A program made the translations under genes and the position numbers. Shown one piece after another: positions 1 through 10,649 of a stretch of 64,000 nucleotides of DNA (positions within the stretch are counted from its first letter, which is position 1; each line of letters starts with the position of its first letter). Under the pieces are notes generated by a model. That model was given only the letters and a program-made list of their open reading frames with translations. It did not search any database and had not been told where the DNA came from. Source of the DNA: Schistocerca nitens (Eukaryota; Arthropoda; Insecta; Orthoptera; Acrididae); assembly GCF_023898315.1 (NCBI RefSeq), contig NC_064621.1, positions 533,407,383 to 533,471,382 on the forward strand. Reading direction: 5' to 3'.

Positions 1-2330
1 AGCAGTCTTTTCCTAGTCAGCTTCATCAACTTCAGTTTGCCACTAGCCTGTCTTTGTGTTGATAGTTGAGAAATACTTTACACCTTTCAAGCAGTCCAGG
101 GTTTCGTTAATATGCAGCACTGGACAGACATCTTTCTACATTTTTTTGTTCAGGCATTGATAGTCAATAAAGAAATCCCATGTCCTGTCATTGTCCTTCA
201 TAAGGATTACAAGATGGGACCAAGAAAGATTCAATAATATCATATTGCAACATATACCCAATCTTGATATGGCATTTTACAATGGGCCATGTGTTCTGTC
301 TTTTCTCCACTATGGATTTGAAAGCATCTGAAAACTGATGCAAAGAGGCTATCACTTGTCAACATTGTTTCATCTCATGCCAGATTCTACTGGCAGTTTG
401 ATAGTAGCTTCCTGCCCTGTGTTGACTGTAGAGGTTGCAGAGCATGAATCTTCACTGATAACACTAAGCTATCCTTCCTGGACTGTTCAGCTGTCACTAC
501 ACACATACATTTAGGGACGAGTTATGTCTGCCTGTGACAGTGATCCAAAGTGCTCCTTGACCACCTACTATGATTATGGTTGTTGCTGGCATGTACATTT
601 ATTTTCTGAGCCCGAGTGACTTTGCACACTTGACAAAAGCTTTGCAGTTTGACTGAACATCATGATAGATGGCTGTAACTTGTCTTGCTGATGGTGGTGT
701 GATAACGATGTCTTCAATGGCAAACAACTGCCCAGAGTGATTTTTGTTATTTGTACTCGTTCAAACAGCTTCATCAGCTTCAAGCTCTGATCTGTATTCT
801 GTGACTGCTTGTGATGCCAGCAAGAAGTCCCATCTGAGAATAACATCATGATTACATTCTGTTAAAACAACAAATTCAAAAGATGTGTTCTGTCATTGAT
901 AATTATTCTTGTAGTATGTGTTCCTGCCAGCTGGATGTATTTCCAATTTGTGAATTTCAGCTCAGTCATTTTCATATCATGGAACATAGTCATCTTTATC
1001 GGGTGACAATAATAATTCAGCATTACAGAAAAGAAAGATGCTGAGTTGGCTAGTGCCCTACAGGTTGGCTGTTGATGATGGTGTCAATGAGATTTCCTAA
1101 CATTTTGGTGACTGCCATCCTTGGAGCATTTGCATCTGTGGCAGCATCAACTCTGTAGGTGGATGCTTTGCTTAGTTTTCCTGAAATCAATGACTAGGCG
1201 AGTGGCTGGTACCTCTGAATGGTGATAGTGAGTGGTCACAGTGTGTTTGGGAGTGGTCTCATCCATGGTATGGTGATGGGCTTCATCCGATAAGTCGACT
1301 GTATCACCTGTAGTTGACTAACTTGAATAGAACTGTTGTGATGGTTGATGTTTTGTACTTTAGTAGTCATCAAAATATGTCCTCCTTCATCTGCAGCAGT
1401 GTATGCATCCAGAGTGTCCATAATGAAAACACACAGGTCTGTTGTCCTCTGACCTCCAGATGTCTGTTTTCCTAGAGGCATGGGGATTAGTTGCACCTAC
1501 ATGGAATGTTGTTTCATGGCTGCAACATAAGTTTGAGTTGGCCAAGTCCATTCTACCTGGCAAGTTAGGCTGATGGTGAAGACTGGTGCTAAAGATTGAT
1601 ATACATATCCTTCAGTGTTTCTATTACTCCCTGATCCATGGGGCTGACATTCATGGCTGCTATCTCTTGTGTAATCAGGAAGACATTTATGGCTGACATA
1701 CATTGCTGTATCTCTTTTCTTACTATCTGGCATATAAGAGACCACATTTGGCAGTTGCCCATCTCTCTTTTGTCCAACTCTTTTTCTATTGCATTTTTTT
1801 GGTTTTCTGACACTGCTTGATGAATTCCTCTGCCATTATGAAATGTTTTAGCAGAAGAACTTGTTACTTGTTTTGTGCAACTCCTTTCATCAAATGTGAG
1901 ATTTTGTCACTTTCAGTCACAGCGTGAGATAGGCCCAAAAACTGCTGTATGTATGAGTGCATCATTCTCCCGTGATGTTAGACCCTGTTATTCAGTTGTT
2001 CCTCTGCTAAGCACATTGATAGTTGCTAAACACTTTCTCCAGTTTGTCCTGGAATTTGGCCCAGCTATTGAGCTTATCCTTATTGTTCTCAAACTGCAAC
2101 AGAGCTGTTAAATTTTCTTCCTACAGAAAGATCCACTCACCTTTCAGTGAACTACTCTTCTTCTGCAGTCCAGTTCTTGCCTTGACCTCTTTGAAACTGA
2201 GTACTGTTCATTGGCTAGAGAAACTTACAGTGGAAACTAACTGCACTACATGTCTCTACAAGTTGCATGAAATGTTTTCTAGTGTCAGGTTAACTGAGCT
2301 ATTAAAGGATTGATAGTTTTTGGGTGAAAA
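1..2330 (-). mobile_element. Ty3/gypsy retrotransposon remnant 1 (gag-protease-RT, decayed)
   Basis: Read on the minus strand, the block keeps the domain order of a Ty3/gypsy element, but with many stops and frameshifts. At about 2300-1800 is a gag-like stretch (NNKDKLNSWAKFQDKLEKVF and following). At about 1440-1385 is a broken CCHC zinc knuckle (CFHYGHSGCIHCC). At about 1000-800 is a retroviral-type aspartic protease C-terminus (HDVILRWDFL, matching the family ILGWDFL box). At 230-1 reverse transcriptase begins (DYQCLNK, then TLDCLKGVKYFSTIN). The element runs off the left edge, so the rest of RT, RNase H and integrase are not visible. No LTR could be delimited. It is an old inactive copy. 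The family is clear from the domain order; the lineage is not. Confidence 0.75.
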
Positions 2331-2853
2331 CTTTGATGTACAACTTCTTCTTTTGTACAAAACCCCACCAAGTCCATGACTGTCAGAAGTTACAGTTTCA
2401 TCATTCACAAGCAGTCACACTTCCTAGTAATAGCCAGTTCATGTTAGTTTTCAAAACCTGTTATCTGAAAGATTACAAAACAGACTGTCTGTGACAGAAT
2501 GCTTGCTCAAATATTCCACACAAATCTCTTCAAAAGTTCAGTCCTTTGTCCCAATTTTCACAATGCACCACATGGATTTTAGTTAGTTCAAAAGTCACAG
2601 TTTACATCCAAAATTCTGTGCATTCATCTTTCCCACTTGTTCTCATTCACTTTGCATCACTCCACAGTCAAATTTAAGTCATAATTCCACAAAATTATTA
2701 CATTTTTTACAGCTCCTTATACAAACATCCAAATATGCCGAAGGCCTAGCTCCAAACAGCCTTAGCCTCCACAAAGCAATTCTCCAGTTTATTAAATATA
2801 TGCAAATGTCCTCTCTTGGCACTGACAGAAACATTACAGCCATGCTTTGTCAG
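2331..2853. other. Unassigned gap between gypsy remnant 1 and the pogo element
   Basis: No coding signal in any frame and no terminal repeat recognised. It could hold the eroded 5' untranslated region or LTR of the minus-strand gypsy element, but nothing in the sequence proves this. Confidence 0.4.
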
Positions 2854-2872
2854 TAGGGGAAGCTGGGGTAAA

Positions 2873-3080
2873 GTGGCCACGCTAAGGGAAATTGAATTTT
2901 CATGAAACCATGATTATTAACAGAAGCTTATGACACATACATCATGAATCTACATACTGTAAGGTATGTCATCAATCATTTATAGTTAAGGTAAAGGTAT
3001 ATTTTATAGGCTATATAAACATTTTTCTGAATGCTTCCATAGTGGCCACTTTTCCCTACCTGATGGGATAAAGTGGCCAG
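2873..3080. promoter_or_regulatory. Left subterminal GTGGCCAC cluster of the pogo element
   Basis: GTGGCCAC occurs at 2873-2880 and 3042-3049, and GTGGCCAG at 3073-3080, each next to a GGGNAAA-type tract (GGGGTAAA, GGGATAAA, and TTTTCCC in reverse). The octamer is a perfect palindrome. Repeated subterminal motifs are usual transposase-binding sites in DNA transposons; that role is inferred here. Confidence 0.6.
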
Positions 3081-3829
3081 CCCTTTGTCACCATTCCCAA
3101 ACAGACTGCTTAGTTTAAAAAATGGGTAATCTTATAGTTTTTATCTCACCACTGATTGTAATTAGGAGAATAGTAATACAAATGAGAAAGAAATGTGTTG
3201 CAGTATATCATTGGCACAAAAAGCCAACAAAGGAGAAGTATTCTTGCTGATTATGTAAACAGAGAAATCAGTTACTAACTATGGATTACTATGTCAGTCT
3301 AATTCATTCCCAGTTAGTCCACTCAGAAACAATATCAAGTCATGTACAAAATTTGCACATAAAGTTGTCAACGTCCTCATCACCCTCCAACACCCAGTTC
3401 ATGAGCCCAGCATTTACAGCTCTAACATCTTATCCATCCTTCATTTTCTTTAGATCTAGGAAATGCTTCCTTGCAGTAAAAGGAGTCTGTGGTACTGTCC
3501 TCATCAGCGGAATTTTCTTCATCCATTTCTTCTTGAAAAAGTTTTGTTTTAACGGAAACTCTCTTACCGTTTGGTCCCACTTTGAGCTTCTTACCTTTGT
3601 TTTGTGTTCCCTTACATTGCAGAGTATTGTTTTTCTTCGAACTTCTTTTTTTCCATTAAAAGCTCTTCATCTTTCTTTCTTTTATCTTCAGCCAACAAGT
3701 TTTTATAAGGGCTTGAAGTGCTTATGGCAGTCTTTCCTTTTTTACTCGTAGTTTGTCTTCAATTCACACACTGTTTCTTAGGCAAAGGTTTTACGTCCTA
3801 TGGGCTTAAGTGGAACCTACCTGTTGGAC

Positions 3830-5235
3830 ACTCAGGATGACATTTTTCAGTGGTTGGACACTGAGGGGAGCCTTATCTTGGAGAAGGCTTATCACCTGTA
3901 AACTGAAGGCAGTCTGCACTTGAAGACAGCTCATAGGCTGGTTCTGGAAATGAACCAGTAGGCCTATTTGAAGAAGGCACAGCATTTTGGTGTCCAGAGG
4001 GACCAGCACTTGCAGAAGACTCAGCAGTTTCACAATGAGAAGAACCAAATTTGAACAGGGCATAATATTAGTACCCATATCGAAAGGAATATCAGTAACC
4101 TCAGCTGCAGTATGGTCTTCATTGGTAAATATGTTATGGTCTAGAGAAAAAATTTCACACTATCTAAAGTCATTGGTTGCTGTCATTGGAATGGTTGCAT
4201 GAAGAAATGCTTCAGTGAAGAGTGCACTTATTTGAAACTGTGTAATAGTTCTTCCTGGATTATTACAAAGAAATTTTTCACAAGCTTGTGTATAGAAGGT
4301 TTTAAAAGGAGCTTGTGGCTATGGTGTGGGGCCAAGCACACAACAGTTGTATGATTTCTTTCGCATTATGTTCTTAGTATGGGTAGAGTGACCATCTAAG
4401 ATTAATAGAACTGTATCTTGAGTTGTTAGTTTTGTGTTTTTAAAAAAACTTTTCAAACCAATCCAAAATACTTTCACTATGCCTCCACCCACTAGGGTGG
4501 CATGGAAATTCGATGCCTGATGGAACCCCATTTTTAAGTTCAGCTTTCTGGTTTCCCCTAGGGAAGATTACAAAATTTCCTCCAGAAGACATGAACACTA
4601 CTAAAGTTGACAGCAAACCTCTATCAGCTGAAGTAGTAAACACTTAGCTGCTCTTGGACTGAACTGTCAGAAGACTGGTTTCATCTACTTTTTAAATACA
4701 ATGAGCAGAATGAAATAGTTTATCCTGAAATATTTTGAGGGTATTAAAAAACTTGTTTATGTTGACCTTATTAAACACTAGTGCATTAGCCATGGAGGTG
4801 GATTCTGGCTTCTTAAGACTAATATTAGGATGCTGTTCTCTAAAGCATGCCACCCATTCTTTGCTTGCCATTTCAGACTCATTGTTAAAACAATGTGGTA
4901 TTTTAATATGCTCTGCCAACTGGATTGCTAATCCCTGAAAGTTAGGTATTCACTGTAATTCCATAAAATCACTTTTCCATTTCAAAAATATAATTAAGGG
5001 TTTCTTGCTCTTGTTCTACACTGAACACTGCCTTTAAGTTGCCCATAATCTTTTTACTGCCAACTGTATCTCTATTTTTCCCTATAACTCTTCGTTTTAG
5101 TGTATTGTGTGGAATACTGAATTGTTTTGCTGCTGAAAAATGCCTGTTATCATTCTTAACTGCTTCAGTTGCCTTTTGAATTGCTGCAGTGTCCCATGTT
5201 TGTTGATCTTTTGTCTGCATGTATTTTCTTGGCAT
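3830..5235 (-). pseudogene. pogo/jerky-like transposase pseudogene (psq HTH + CENP-B HTH + DDE_1)
   Basis: Decayed transposase of the pogo superfamily (DDE_1). It would bind the element ends and cut and rejoin DNA. The N-terminus starts MPRKYMQTKDQQTWDTAAIQ at 5235 and is a pipsqueak-type helix-turn-helix (FSIPHNTLKRRVIGK), reaching a stop after EMEK at 4969. A frameshift then leads to the CENP-B-like DNA-binding region (IPHCFNNESEMASKEW to about 4740). The first DDE Asp lies in VDETSLLTV near 4660, and the second in LLILDGHSTHTKN near 4390. The segment that should carry the third acidic residue is missing: the frame jumps from IMRKKSYNCC to PFKTFYTQACEKFL. The tail TQFQISALFTEAFLHA to about 4190 is family-typical. 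Downstream sequence to about 3300 resembles the lysine-rich C-terminal tail seen in the family. At least three frame breaks are visible. Confidence 0.8.
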
Positions 5236-5391
5236 CTTGAAGCTCTTGCAAACACATGCAGAATAGCAGAATAATGGATATTAGTTTTATGTATAAAACA
5301 ATTTGTAATGTTTTAATTTCAATTGTTATACTATGCATAAAGTATGGAATTAGCTAAATTTCATTGAGATAAACATTGATCTGTTGGAATA

Positions 5392-5550
5392 GTGGACATC
5401 CATAAGGAAAAGTGGCCACCTTGGTCCTTTTGCAACATCACTGGCAACATACTGGTGTCAATTACACCTAGTTTGGCCACTTCTTGGTAGGAATAAGCAT
5501 TACTGAAGACATCAAATAAGCAGTGGCCACTTTTCCCAAACTAGCCACTT
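5392..5550. promoter_or_regulatory. Right subterminal GTGGCCAC cluster of the pogo element
   Basis: GTGGCCAC at 5412-5419 and 5523-5530, a one-mismatch copy TTGGCCAC at 5473-5480, AAGTGGCTA on the minus strand at 5542-5550, and a weak copy GTGGACAT at 5392. It mirrors the left cluster and is absent from the element's interior as far as I could see. Confidence 0.6.
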
Positions 5551-5567
5551 CGGCCTTCTTTCCCCTA

Positions 5568-6047
5568 TAAATCTGTGCTATCCTGCATCTTTTACATAGA
5601 ATCAATCACAACTTAATAGCATTTATAAGCAGTTTATTTAAATAACAAATTTATAAAATCTGCAAATATCAAACTAACTACCTCTTTACATAACTGAGTT
5701 ATTATAAAATGTTTCTTGTTTTCCAGTAGCATAAACTGGTGATTACACTTCACAAATTTCCCCTGAGTGTATGATTCACTCCCCCCTCCCCTGTACAGGC
5801 ACAATTTACTTAATTAATAGACATAACACCATTCATTTATTATATTACTTTGCTTTCACACCTTCATTCACATTATTAATGAAACACATTAAATCAGCAA
5901 TAATTAATAAAAGAAATAATATTTCCAGAACATAAATTTTCATTTCCAGTTTTTTTTATTTTTTATTTTTTTATTTATTTTTTATTTTATTTTATTTTAT
6001 TTATTTTTTACTTATGGTCAGATACAGCCATTACAATTGTAACTAAC
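5568..6047. other. AT-rich unassigned gap with T/A low-complexity tract
   Basis: No gene seen. A (TTTTA)n-like low-complexity tract lies at about 5950-6010, just before the SINE. It may be partly the SINE's flank or an old poly(A)/poly(T) tract. Confidence 0.5.
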
Positions 6048-6270
6048 TGGTTGGTTTGTTGATTCAGGGCAGAGGACCAAACACTGAGGTCATCAGTCCT
6101 GTCAGGGGTTAGGGAAGGAAGTCAGCCATGCCCTTTTCAAAGGAATCATTTGCCTAATGTGATTTAGGGAAATCATGGAAAACCTAAATCAAGATGGCCT
6201 TATGCAGGTTTGAACCATCGTCTTCCATAGGTGAGTGCAGTGTGCTAACCGCTGCTTCACCTCACTCGAT
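6048..6270 (-). mobile_element. tRNA-derived SINE (family A)
   Basis: On the minus strand a tRNA-like head sits at about 6270-6195. It has an A-box-like segment followed by GGTTAGCACACTG and a B-box-like GGTTCAAACC. The tRNA-unrelated body follows (GATTTAGGTTTTCCATGATT, then CCTTTGAAAAGGGCATGGC) and ends with a conserved GATGACCTCAGTGTTTGGTC stretch. I recognise the body as a common orthopteran SINE. A diverged second copy is at 20045-20225. It has no coding capacity; amplification would need Pol III transcription and a LINE in trans. Confidence 0.75.
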
Positions 6271-6714
6271 AAACTAACAGGTTTGCTAGAAAATAAGCAT
6301 ACATCTGTCATGTTAGAACCATGACTCATCATCTTTATGAAGCTATTTACTCTTATCTGACTTCTGTAGGCACAGTGCAAATGTGCTGCACCTCAATACC
6401 ACTGCTGGACTGTGTTGCCCAAATAAATTTACACATTTGCCAAACACATCATGTCATGTCACCTGTTGTATCTGGTAACTCAGTTGAATCCTTTCACCAT
6501 TTTGTTGGGTTCTGACCAGTATCTACAGAAAACTACAATGGATGCCTGGTGTGCAGCTGACTAACTGCTGTTTTGGAAGCTATTTGCCTCCTCAATATTC
6601 AGAACTTAGGAAAAATATGCTGTTTGTATTCCAGTTCCAGTCCATGTAGGTGACAGCTTTTATGTTGCCTAATTAGAGCTACAATTATGTAGATATTCTG
6701 GAGTACCTGGTTAG
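6271..6714. other. Unassigned gap
   Basis: No supported gene, repeat or element end. Short open frames here lack any recognisable domain. Confidence 0.5.
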
Positions 6715-7249
6715 TTAGTTAGTTACTTTCATGTTCCATGGATCATTTTGTGTGATAAATCATCATGATGTGGAATGAGTCATTTTACAATTATATTGCA
6801 AATTAATTTGTACATCTATTTGTACTCTAAACATCACCATATATTTATTTATTCCCTGAAATGAAAACTAGATATACAGATTGAGTTAGCGATTCCTACT
6901 CATCCCCTTTTACACATTACAATCATAGACACTCTTCTATGGAATAGAAGGAACTGTCAAGGGGAAATTTTTCAATTTGTTTTCAAATTTTACCTTCCTG
7001 TCTGTTAGACATTTTATATCACTGGGTAAGCGGTCAAAAATTTTTGTTGCAGCATTGTGCACCACTTTTGTGCTAAAGACAACCTTAATGCCGACTAATG
7101 AATGTCCTTTTTTCTTCTAGTACTGTAATTATGTACCTAATTGTTCCTTTTGAACTGTAGTGGATTATTTACAACAAACTTCATGAGGGAATAAATATAC
7201 TGTGAAGCAGTAGTCAGAATGCCCAACTCCTTAAACAGATGTCTATAAG

Positions 7250-8361
7250 TAGAAGTCTGCGTGGATGCAGATATCCGCGGATATATCCGCGGTATTTGTT
7301 ACTTGGCGGATAAAATCACGACCGGCGCGGATATCTGCGGGTCATCTGCAGATAATGAGCAAGGCATCTGCCCAGTACGTATGTTGCAATGTTAGTTGAA
7401 AACTTCAAGTCTGTTGACATTCTTGGAATCTTGCAGGGCCCGGGTAGAGCAACCGACGTAGCTGTACCCAAGAGATCTGCGCCTAATCCGTTTCCGTGAC
7501 CGTGTCTTTTGTGTGGCCTGTGAAGTGCTCTCTGGGTGGCAAACCTGCCCACTGTTTACCAGACAGGTGCCCATTGCAATTTTCCGCTGCCTTCAGTTAG
7601 CACTTTGTAGAGACCGAGTGACAACGTGCAAAAAAACTGTCGGTAAATGATGCAATATGCTAGTAACAGTTTAAAACCATCGTCATTTTCAGCTACCTTG
7701 GCACAAGAATGGCTTGGTTCAAATGGCTCTGAGCACTATGGGACTTAACATCTGAGGTCATCAGTCCCCTAGAACTTGGAACTACTTAAACCTAACTAAC
7801 CTACGGACATCACACACGTCCATGCTCGAGGCAGGATTCGAACCTGCGACCGTAGCTGCCGCGCGGTTCCGGACTGAAGCGCCTAGAACCGCTTGGCCAC
7901 CACGGCCTTGGCACAAGAGCAGCGAAAGATAATTGTTTCTGTACACGTATTTTCATCATTTAATTCTATTACATTGAATTTTATTTTTTTAAATAGCGTT
8001 TCCAATCTCACGAGATCCGAGCCACTACTGTGTGTGTGCTTCGGAGCGCCAATGCTTTCCTGTTTGGAATGGTCTGCTTTAGAGTAGGTATAGAGCATTT
8101 CCTGTGATTTTAGAAGTCAAAAGTAGTTATGTTGTCGCAGAAATGGCACCCTAACAATAACTATGTCATTACATACGATAATTCTAAGTACTACTGTCTA
8201 TTACTATTAATTACTCATTCAAACCTTAAATATATGTGGATGCGGATAAGGAACTTGCGGATGCGGATTAATTGCTGTGGATGCGGATGCGGTTGCGGAT
8301 TAGGACCTTGCAGATGCGGTGCGGATGCGGATTGCACTTTTCTTATCCGCGCAGACCTCTA
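7250..8361. mobile_element. Non-autonomous hAT-type DNA transposon with 8-bp target duplication
   Basis: The ends are TAGAAGTCTGCGTGGAT on the left (7250) and, read inward from 8361, TAGAGGTCTGCGCGGAT: a 17-bp inverted repeat with two mismatches. It is flanked by identical 8-bp repeats TCTATAAG at 7242-7249 and 8362-8369. Eight-base duplications and TAG-type ends are the hallmark of hAT elements. Both subterminal regions are packed with GCGGAT and ATCCGC hexamers. No BED finger or hAT dimerisation domain was found in the 1.1-kb interior, so transposase would come from elsewhere. A SINE is inserted at 7709-7907. The surrounding LINE frame closes when the element and one duplication copy are ignored, which supports the boundaries. 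Confidence 0.85.
7709..7907 (-). mobile_element. tRNA-derived SINE (family B) nested in the hAT element
   Basis: On the minus strand it begins GGCCGTGGTGGCCAAGCGG (tRNA A box), continues through GGTTCGAATCCTGCCTCG (B box), and ends in AGAGCCATTTGAACC plus a short tail. An 11-bp target duplication TTGGCACAAGA flanks it at 7698-7708 and 7908-7918. The near-identical family member at 55425-55626 confirms the unit. The head resembles a Leu/Ser-type tRNA, but there is no folded functional tRNA gene. It inserted after the hAT element was in place. Confidence 0.9.
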
Positions 8362-8521
8362 TCTATAAGGTGATCGTGGGTGAGCACCAACATATTATTC
8401 TTACAGCACATTTTTGGGCAATGAAGACCTTCTTTCTTAAAGATGAGTTACCGAAATGTGTTTTTCCCAATTTAAATTCTCATCAATATGGACACCTAAG
8501 AACAATGATGTTTCCACTCTC

Positions 8522-8538
8522 CACACACACACACACAC
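8522..8538. repeat. (CA)n microsatellite at the left junction of gypsy remnant 2
   Basis: Seventeen bases of alternating C and A separate the CR1/L2-like LINE from the gypsy body. Confidence 0.9.
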
Positions 8539-8699
8539 CTGGAACTGCGGAGCACGGCGGGGCGGAGGGAAGCTTTCTCACTTGAACTCATAATCGTTGT
8601 GCCAGCACAGTGGTTGAAGACAGCATCCAGTGCGAGAAGTTGGCGCGTCGGTCGGAAACCGCACTGCCAGAGTCTCATGCATCGAACAGCTGCATAGGT

Positions 8700-9800
8700 G
8701 GCGGAATGTCGCTAGAAGCATCTGCGACATCAGGAGGCGGAGTGGTAGTGACAGCAGGCAGACCGGAAGTGTTGGAAAGTGGGTCGGAGAGGGACCACTC
8801 TGGTCTTAAGCGGTTGATGGAAACTATTAGGGGGCATCCATTTAGATGAATTATGAACGGATTCACTCCGTGATGTAAGACGCGGTGTGGGCCTGAAAAA
8901 GGTGGTTGCAAGGACGCTTGCACGGAGTCGTCGCACAGCATCACGAATTCATATGATGCGAGGTCCTTGTGGATGAACACCAGCGGTGTGGAATGAGGGC
9001 GAGGCAGGGGGATGCGCAGGCAAGCGACGTGCGCTCGTACCTGTTCAACAAGGGCTGGAAGACAGATGGCAGCAGCCGGCGGTGCATCCTACATGAACTC
9101 TGCTGGCAGGAGAAGGGGCTCTCCGTAAATAATCTCCGCGAGCGATGCATTCAGGTCTTCCTTAGGGGCGGAGCAGATGCTGAGTAAGACCCAAGGAAGG
9201 GCCTCGGACCATAACCCACCATGGCACAAGAGCATGGCTTTGAGGGTTCACCGTTTGACCTGGCTGTTCGCCTTCAGGTGATAGGCTGTGGTGTGGAATT
9301 TGGCTACACCACACAGCTCACAGAGTCAAGCGAAAACCGTGGATTTGAACTGTCATCTCTGATCTGTGGTGAGGGAAAGAGGGCAGCCGAACCTTGCGAG
9401 CCACATGGATATGAAAGAGCAAGTGATGGTCTCTGCTGTTATGACAACGAGACGGACTGCCTTGACCCAACGAGTTACATGGTCAATCATAGAAAATATG
9501 TATTTGTACCCCTCGGAAGGGGGGACTGACCCGACCACGTCAATTTGGACATGCCGAAGGTGACCCCTTCGGATATTGAACTTGCCTAGTAGAGGCTGTT
9601 CTGTATGCTGACGTTACTAGGCTGGCATGAAACACACATGCAGGTCCAAGTGCGGCAGTCGTGCCGCACCCTGGGCCAGACGAAGCGTTCAGTGACTAGC
9701 TTTGTCTTGGCCCACATTCTGGGATGGGCCAAGTTGTGTAAAGCATTGAAGATCCCACGCCGAAGAACGGACGGTACCAAGGGGCGAGGAGTGCCCATAG
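8700..9800 (-). pseudogene. gypsy remnant 2 integrase (zinc-binding, core, C-terminal domain)
   Basis: The zinc-binding HHCC domain lies at 9798-9600 (LHNLAHPRMWAKTKLV, then CRTWTCMCVSCQ). The catalytic core at 9540-9353 has PPSEGYKYIFSMIDHVTRW with the first Asp and ARFGCPLSLTTDQ with the second. After a frame break the third-residue box reads NSQVKR, where the family has a catalytic Glu (QVER), so the DDE triad is lost. LKAMLLCHGGLWSEALPWVL and the C-terminal SH3-like part (PFSGPHRVLHHGVNPFIIHL, then SINRLRPEW) end near 8730. This order and the RLxP-type ending are typical of gypsy integrases. Confidence 0.75.
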
Positions 9801-9931
9801 AAATGTTATAAAGGACTGGACTGGGGTTGTCAACCCACGCAGGACTAGATATTGGATAGCAAGCGATGACTTGCTGTCTGAAACCAATCGCTGTTCATCG
9901 ATGTCTTCGGTCTGGAGTCAGGTTAGGTCAT

Positions 9932-10448
9932 CTAAGTGCAATGGTGCAAGATACAAGATAGATAGTCAGCTACAACATTCACCGTGCCATGGATGCAGCA
10001 ACCGTCTGAGGAATGTTGACAAATATAGTCCATATGGCGGAAATGTTGCGGCGGAAGGTACTTAGCCGGGTTGCATATCACGTCTACGAGAGGCTTGTGA
10101 TCCAAGTAGATCATGAAAGGTCGCCCCTTGAGGTTACTCCAGTAGTGTTTGATTGCCTCATAAACCACGAGAAGTTCACGGTTGAAAGCTGACCACTTAA
10201 AATGGCTCTTAGATAATTTCTTCGAAAAGAAGTGGAGTGGCTGGGTGGAGTCAGTGGTGTGTGCCCACAGCTGAGTCACTAGTGTCAGTTGTAATAGAAC
10301 CATAGGCTTCAGGATCAGGGTGGGCGAGTGTGACAGCTTTGGCGAGGGCAGTTTTGAGATTATCAAATGCGTCAAGCATAGGTTTGGTCCAGTCCAACTT
10401 CTGTTTCCCTGTGGTATTTTTGCCGGAGAGGGTGTCGGTAATGGCCAA
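9932..10448 (-). pseudogene. gypsy remnant 2 RNase H
   Basis: RNase HI-type domain downstream of RT. It contains LDWTKPMLDAFDNLKTALA, then TDTSDSAVG carrying the first acidic residue. A frame change near 10300 gives PLHFFSKKLSKSHFKWSAFN, RELLVVYEAIKHYW with the conserved Glu, and FMIYLDHKPLVDV with the TDHKPL-type Asp (LDHKPL here). HGTVNVVADYLSCI is the C-terminal NVVADALSR box with Ala-Leu replaced by Tyr-Leu. Confidence 0.75.
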
Positions 10449-10649
10449 TTGGATGGAGTTAGACTGAGGGATATAGCATCAGTAAAAGTTTACCATACCC
10501 AGAAAACGATGGAGTTGAGCATTATCTTCAAGAACAGGCAGGGTGAGAATGGTTTTCACACGAGAATCCATTGTTTGGAGGCTGTCGGCCGAGACAGTAT
10601 GGCCTAGGAATGTAACTGATGTACAACAGAGTTGAGATTTATAATGGTT

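Larger units (their letters stand above)
2856..5565 (-). mobile_element. Complete pogo/Tigger-type DNA transposon, inactive
   Basis: A 2.71-kb element bounded by TA on both sides (2854-2855 and 5566-5567), the target duplication of Tc1/mariner/pogo elements. The left end starts GGGGAAGCTGGGGTAAAGTG; the right end, read inward, starts GGGGAAAGAAGGCCGAAGTG, so the terminal inverted repeats are imperfect. Both subterminal regions carry clustered GTGGCCAC motifs. The interior encodes, on the minus strand, a broken pogo/jerky-like transposase (separate entry). Frame breaks and loss of one catalytic region mean it cannot supply its own transposase. The superfamily rests on the protein plus the TA duplication. 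Confidence 0.85.
6715..8520 (-). mobile_element. CR1/L2-like LINE, RT C-terminal part and 3' end, split by a hAT element
   Basis: On the minus strand, LGVHIDENLNWEKHI at about 8500-8460 is the post-palm segment of a CR1/L2-type reverse transcriptase. The reading is interrupted at 8369 by the hAT element and resumes at 7241 (LFKELGILTTASQYIYSLMK). It continues through HNYSTRRK and SLAQKW, then into a decayed C-terminus. The 3' end near 6715 has a (AACT)n-like tail (GTAACTAACTAACTAAC). The same 3' UTR words (GATCCATGGAACATGA) recur at 39346-39425 and the same protein family at 33787-34170. Multiple frame breaks make it an inactive relic. The clade assignment (CR1/L2 group) is by motif style only. 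Confidence 0.7.

Noticed and set aside
1638-2313. Plus-strand frames in the first 2.3 kb as a host gene
   Set aside because: They are antisense to a gypsy gag-pol whose domain order is recognisable on the minus strand.
3281-3751. 156-codon plus-strand frame rich in Phe/Leu/Ser
   Set aside because: It lies inside the pogo element opposite the lysine-rich tail of the transposase; hydrophobic Phe/Leu/Ser content is what the reverse of Lys/Glu codons gives.
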